Below are positions 13,356 to 15,948 of a stretch of 15,948 nt of DNA, piece by piece. This DNA comes from CAYHXN01 sp964373675 (GTDB lineage: Bacteria > Patescibacteriota > Minisyncoccia > UBA6257 > WO2-44-18), in assembly GCA_964373675.1 (NCBI GenBank), contig CAYJVO010000015.1, positions 1 to 15,948 on the forward strand. The letters run 5' to 3'. The position numbers and the translations under genes are program-made. The notes under the pieces are model-generated. The model did not search any database and was not told where the DNA came from. It worked only from the letters and a program-made list of their open reading frames with translations. Position 1 is the stretch's first letter. The number at the start of each line of letters is the position of its first letter.

Positions 13356-14669
13356 CTAGAAGAAATTCATAATTTTGGAAAATATGTCTATTATTGTTAA
13401 TTCGTAACCTAAAAAGGCGGCGGCGGGAATGGCGATTATCCAAGATAACCAATAACTGACAAGAAAGGCAAAACCTGTAAAAAATCCCAAACCCATTGTT
13501 ATTGGAATAAACTCCAGCAAAAGGACGTTCGTTAAAATTGAAACCGGCGAAACAAAACCGAAATGATAAATAATAATTGGCAAAACTGAAAGTTGGGCCG
13601 AGGTAGTGGTCCAAAAGTGGGCTCGCCAGCCAAGAATTCCCGGACTTTTTTTCGCTTTAAACTTTTCCCGTAGCCACGGCTCAAGATAGATGATTCCAAT
13701 GAGCGCCGTAAAAGAGAGTTGAAAGCCGATATCAAAAACGAGGGTGTCCGGATTAATTAAAACCATTACTAACGCCGTTGCGGCAATTATATTTGGAATA
13801 TAAGCTACGCGCCTTATTTGGTCCGCAAGCAAAAGAATCGTTGCCATAATCGCGGCGCGAACTACTGACGGTTCAGCTCCGGTCATTACTACAAAAGCGG
13901 CGACGGAAACAATACTAAGGATTAATTTAAACCTTCTGGTTATCCACCATAAAGCAAAAATCCCGCCAACGTAGCGAATGATTACTGATATGTTATATCC
14001 CGAAAGGGCAACAAGGTGCGTCGTGCCGGTCAGGCGAAGTTTTTCATTAAATTCGTCGCTGAATTCGGCCGTTGAGCCAAGCGTTAATCCAGATAAAAAT
14101 ACGGCTTTATTAAAAGGCAAAACTTTTTTGTAAGCGCTTACAAAAAACTTCTTAATCTTCAGCAAGGCTGCCTTTAAAGGCGATCCGTGATTTTTAGAAA
14201 CTAACTCTAATTTTGGAAACTGCATTAAACCGTCAATCCCCTCCTTTTTAAAATAACCGGCGAACTTTTCGTCCGGTGGGTTAATAACGCCGGCGGCTTT
14301 TATTAAGTCGCCGTATTCAAATTCCGGATAACGCGGCGTGGTAAGCTGGATATTATTAATGACTAATTTTTGACTATTTAAGCGCTGTTCCGCTTCCTGA
14401 ACCACGCCGGTAAGCTCTACTTTTTTCCCAAAGATAAGGCCTGGGCCGCGGCTGACGCTGGAAAAAACAAAATAATATCCGGAGCCAAGAATAACGGCTA
14501 GCATAAAAACCAATAGTGATTTTTTAAAGTAGAAAACGACGGTCGCTACTATCCCGATGGATAGCGCGCTAATTAAATAGGCCGAGGAGAAGCCGCTCGC
14601 GACGCTTGCAATAAAAACTCCTCCCAAGAAAAAGGAGGAGCTCCAAAAGAAAATATCGTGAACGCGCAT
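13356..14669 (-). CDS. comEC: ComEC/Rec2 competence membrane channel (no nuclease domain)
   Basis: 437 residues; full ComEC is usually 700 or more. N-terminal helices (about 7-70) lead to an extracellular OB-like region (about 80-155, GKKVELTGVVQEAE, GDLIKAAGVINPP) and then the Competence domain: FLSGLTLGS (191-199), HLVALSGYNISV (218-229), TGAEPSVVRAAIM (263-275), NPDTLVFDIGFQLSF (306-320) and several further helices to the end. It forms the inner-membrane pore for single-stranded DNA during natural transformation. The metallo-beta-lactamase part is encoded by the next gene. ATG 14669 lies 18 bases past the mnmA stop and 7 bases after a TATATT box, so leaderless transcription from within the mnmA end is possible. 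Confidence 0.93.
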   Translation of the reverse strand: MRVHDIFFWSSSFFLGGVFIASVASGFSSAYLISALSIGIVATVVFYFKKSLLVFMLAVILGSGYYFVFSSVSRGPGLIFGKKVELTGVVQEAEQRLNSQKLVINNIQLTTPRYPEFEYGDLIKAAGVINPPDEKFAGYFKKEGIDGLMQFPKLELVSKNHGSPLKAALLKIKKFFVSAYKKVLPFNKAVFLSGLTLGSTAEFSDEFNEKLRLTGTTHLVALSGYNISVIIRYVGGIFALWWITRRFKLILSIVSVAAFVVMTGAEPSVVRAAIMATILLLADQIRRVAYIPNIIAATALVMVLINPDTLVFDIGFQLSFTALIGIIYLEPWLREKFKAKKSPGILGWRAHFWTTTSAQLSVLPIIIYHFGFVSPVSILTNVLLLEFIPITMGLGFFTGFAFLVSYWLSWIIAIPAAAFLGYELTIIDIFSKIMNFF

Positions 14670-14675
14670 TAACCT

Positions 14676-14681
14676 AATATA
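14676..14681 (-). promoter_or_regulatory. Candidate -10 box for leaderless comEC
   Basis: TATATT (5 of 6) on the minus strand with six bases between it and ATG 14669, in the short gap after mnmA. No clear -35. The spacing matches that seen before aspS, rluD and the FtsB-like gene. Confidence 0.4.
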
Positions 14682-14687
14682 TCAAAA

Positions 14688-15866
14688 TTAGGAAATAATT
14701 CCGCCCCCTATCATCTCGCCTGTTTTAGAGTAAAAAACTGCGCTCTGACCTTCAGCTACAAATTTGACCGGTCTGTCAAATTTAAGTGAAATGCTACCAG
14801 GTCGCTTGTCACATTTTACTACTAAACTTGCTTTTGCGAGCGGTTGGCGGTATCTGACGCGAGCATAAACGGTAATTGGTAATTGGTTATTAGTTATCGA
14901 GGTTAGAAAATTGACGTTCGTCAATTTGATTTCCTTTTTATACAAAGCTTGGTTACTATCCCCTTCGGCAACATAAACGATATTTTTCTTTATGTCTTTC
15001 GCGGCAACATAGTATGGCTTTTGATTGTTACCTTTCTTGATACTTGATACTTGATACTTGATACCAAGATGCCGCTGGCCGACGGTATAAAGGTGCGCGC
15101 CGCTGTGTTCGCCGATTATTTTGCCGGTTTCCGTATGAACGACAAAGCCAACTTTCGGTTTAATATAGCGGCTCAAAAAATCCGGCAAAGAAACCTGGCC
15201 TAAAAAACAAATTCCTTGTGAATCTTTCTTCTCCGCGTTATGCAAACCGAATTTTCTGGCCAAGCGGCGCACCTGCGGCTTAGTATGTTCGCCAATCGGA
15301 AAAAGACAATGTTTCAATTGCCGCTGTGTAAGAGTCCAGAGAAAATAACTTTGGTCTTTATTTTTGTCGCGGGCAGAATATAGAATATAGGATTTAGGAT
15401 CTCGGGTTCTCTGTTTTGGGTTTTTCCTATATCCTAAATTCTGAATTCTAAATCCTCGTCTTACATAGTGTCCCGTTGCAACACAATCCGCCCCCATCGC
15501 TAACGCCTTTTTAAAAAACAAGCCGAATTTGATTTCTTTATTACACATTACGTCTGGATTTGGAGTAATCCCTTTTTTGTAGCCATTTACCATGTATTTC
15601 ACGACTGCATTTTTATATTCTTGTTCAAAATCAAAAACGTAAAAAGGAATGCCTAAATGCTCTGCCGCTCGCCGCGCGTCCTCCACGTCCCTCTCACCGC
15701 AGCCGTCCAGGTTGTAGCATTTTATGTGAACTCCAACGATTTCGTATCCTTCTTTTTTTAACAATGCCGCTGTCACGGATGAGTCAACGCCACCGGACAT
15801 CGCTACGAATACTTTAGGTTTAAGAGTGGTATTTAATTGTTTGTGTTTACTCCAAATTCTTTCCAT
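14688..15866 (-). CDS. mnmA: tRNA-specific 2-thiouridylase MnmA with three repeat-derived insertions
   Basis: 392 residues, longer than the usual ~360. MnmA uses ATP and a persulfide to make 2-thiouridine at the wobble position of Lys, Glu and Gln tRNAs. Seen: PP-loop SGGVDSS (24-30), catalytic Cys108 in NPDVMCNKEIKFG, ATGHY (130-134), KNKDQSYFLW (168-177), second catalytic Cys220 in SQGICFLG, LYTVGQRHLGI (259-269) and RVRYRQP (337-342). Three stretches are encoded by short-period repeats and sit between conserved blocks: about 137-164, 268-277 and 323-332. All keep the frame and both catalytic cysteines, so the enzyme is probably active. ATG 15866 gives a leader of about 18 residues before the core; no Shine-Dalgarno is visible. 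Confidence 0.96.
   Translation of the reverse strand: MERIWSKHKQLNTTLKPKVFVAMSGGVDSSVTAALLKKEGYEIVGVHIKCYNLDGCGERDVEDARRAAEHLGIPFYVFDFEQEYKNAVVKYMVNGYKKGITPNPDVMCNKEIKFGLFFKKALAMGADCVATGHYVRRGFRIQNLGYRKNPKQRTRDPKSYILYSARDKNKDQSYFLWTLTQRQLKHCLFPIGEHTKPQVRRLARKFGLHNAEKKDSQGICFLGQVSLPDFLSRYIKPKVGFVVHTETGKIIGEHSGAHLYTVGQRHLGIKYQVSSIKKGNNQKPYYVAAKDIKKNIVYVAEGDSNQALYKKEIKLTNVNFLTSITNNQLPITVYARVRYRQPLAKASLVVKCDKRPGSISLKFDRPVKFVAEGQSAVFYSKTGEMIGGGIIS
14871..14898. repeat. Heptamer repeat GGTAATT inside mnmA
   Basis: GGTAATT, GGTAATT, GGTTATT, AGTTATC, four phased heptamers. On the coding strand they give ITNNQLPIT between conserved beta strands of the C-terminal domain. Confidence 0.75.
15036..15063. 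repeat. Four perfect tandem CTTGATA heptamers inside mnmA
   Basis: CTTGATA is repeated four times without error (28 bases). It is read in all three frames as KYQVSSIKK, right after LGI of the conserved GQR..LGI motif. Perfect copies suggest recent expansion and likely copy-number variation between strains. Confidence 0.9.
15376..15459. repeat. Heptamer-built palindromic insertion inside mnmA
   Basis: The left side holds GAATATA twice, GGATTTA and GGATCTC (15376-15403); the right side holds TCCTATA, TCCTAAA, TTCTGAA, TTCTAAA, TCCTCGT (15425-15459). Arms 15383-15400 and 15431-15448 are inverted copies with three mismatches in 18. It encodes roughly residues 137-164, between ATGHY and KNKDQSYF, where other MnmA proteins have a shorter loop. 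Confidence 0.75.
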
Positions 15867-15902
15867 CTTGGTTTGGGTTTTATGTCGCAGAGCCGCATAA
15901 AT

Positions 15903-15948
15903 TTAATTGATAGTGTTTTCGAAAATTTGTACATCATCCTCGCCCAGA
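15903..15948 (-). CDS. Possible C-terminal end of an upstream gene (partial)
   Basis: Read on the minus strand from the window edge, one frame gives LGEDDVQIFENTIN and then TAA at 15905-15903. The direction matches mnmA, and a gene ending 36 bases before mnmA would be normal spacing. With only 14 residues visible the product cannot be named and the reading could be accidental. Confidence 0.25.
   Translation of the reverse strand, partial: LGEDDVQIFENTIN

Noticed and set aside
13330..13735. Extra minus-strand frames overlapping the end of comEC
   Set aside because: Composition is that of an alternate frame of a membrane protein; the comEC frame has all the family motifs.

Overview
The window looks like a chromosomal piece of a small-genome bacterium, most likely a Candidate Phyla Radiation / Patescibacteria (Parcubacteria-like) lineage. 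No marker gene settles the taxonomy. The inference rests on several traits: a bacterial-type AspRS that seems to lack the GAD insertion domain, an enlarged Ndk, a ComEC split into membrane and metallo-beta-lactamase proteins, small SurA-N and FtsB-like proteins, almost no Shine-Dalgarno sequences, and -10 boxes placed 7-8 nt before start codons. The standard bacterial code fits, with TGA used as a stop.

Layout. 1-469: intergenic repeats, a strong bidirectional hairpin and a tRNA-Gly(CCC) on the minus strand. 470-3272 (minus): lepA, then an FtsB/DivIC-like gene, then a SurA-N-like gene; a 117-bp MITE-like element separates the last two. 3273-3446: divergent intergenic region with a large inverted repeat. 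3447-7993 (plus): an APC permease fused to two universal-stress domains, a DnaQ-like protein with eroded catalytic motifs, an RluD-family pseudouridine synthase and a HIT protein. 8001-8100: a large inverted repeat between convergent genes. 8106-15866 (minus), in transcription order: mnmA, comEC membrane part, ComEC-like metallo-beta-lactamase, two paralogous LemA-like membrane proteins ending in a terminator, aspS, ndk, and a membrane-anchored trypsin-like protease.

Most genes are housekeeping: translation quality and tRNA/rRNA modification (lepA, aspS, mnmA, rluD), nucleotide balance (ndk), division (FtsB-like), DNA uptake (comEC pair), and transport or envelope proteolysis.

The most unusual signal is a set of short-period repeats, mostly heptamers with some hexamers. 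They fill intergenic hairpins and also lie, in frame, inside three conserved genes: lepA (two places), aspS and mnmA (three places). Related units share exact 10-13 nt words between genes and spacers. This recalls the in-frame palindromic elements of Rickettsia and the heptamer repeats of cyanobacteria, but I cannot match it to a described family from sequence alone. A second notable signal is the MITE-like insertion with a 5-bp target duplication, which appears to have split an ATGA stop/start overlap while recreating both the stop and the start codon.
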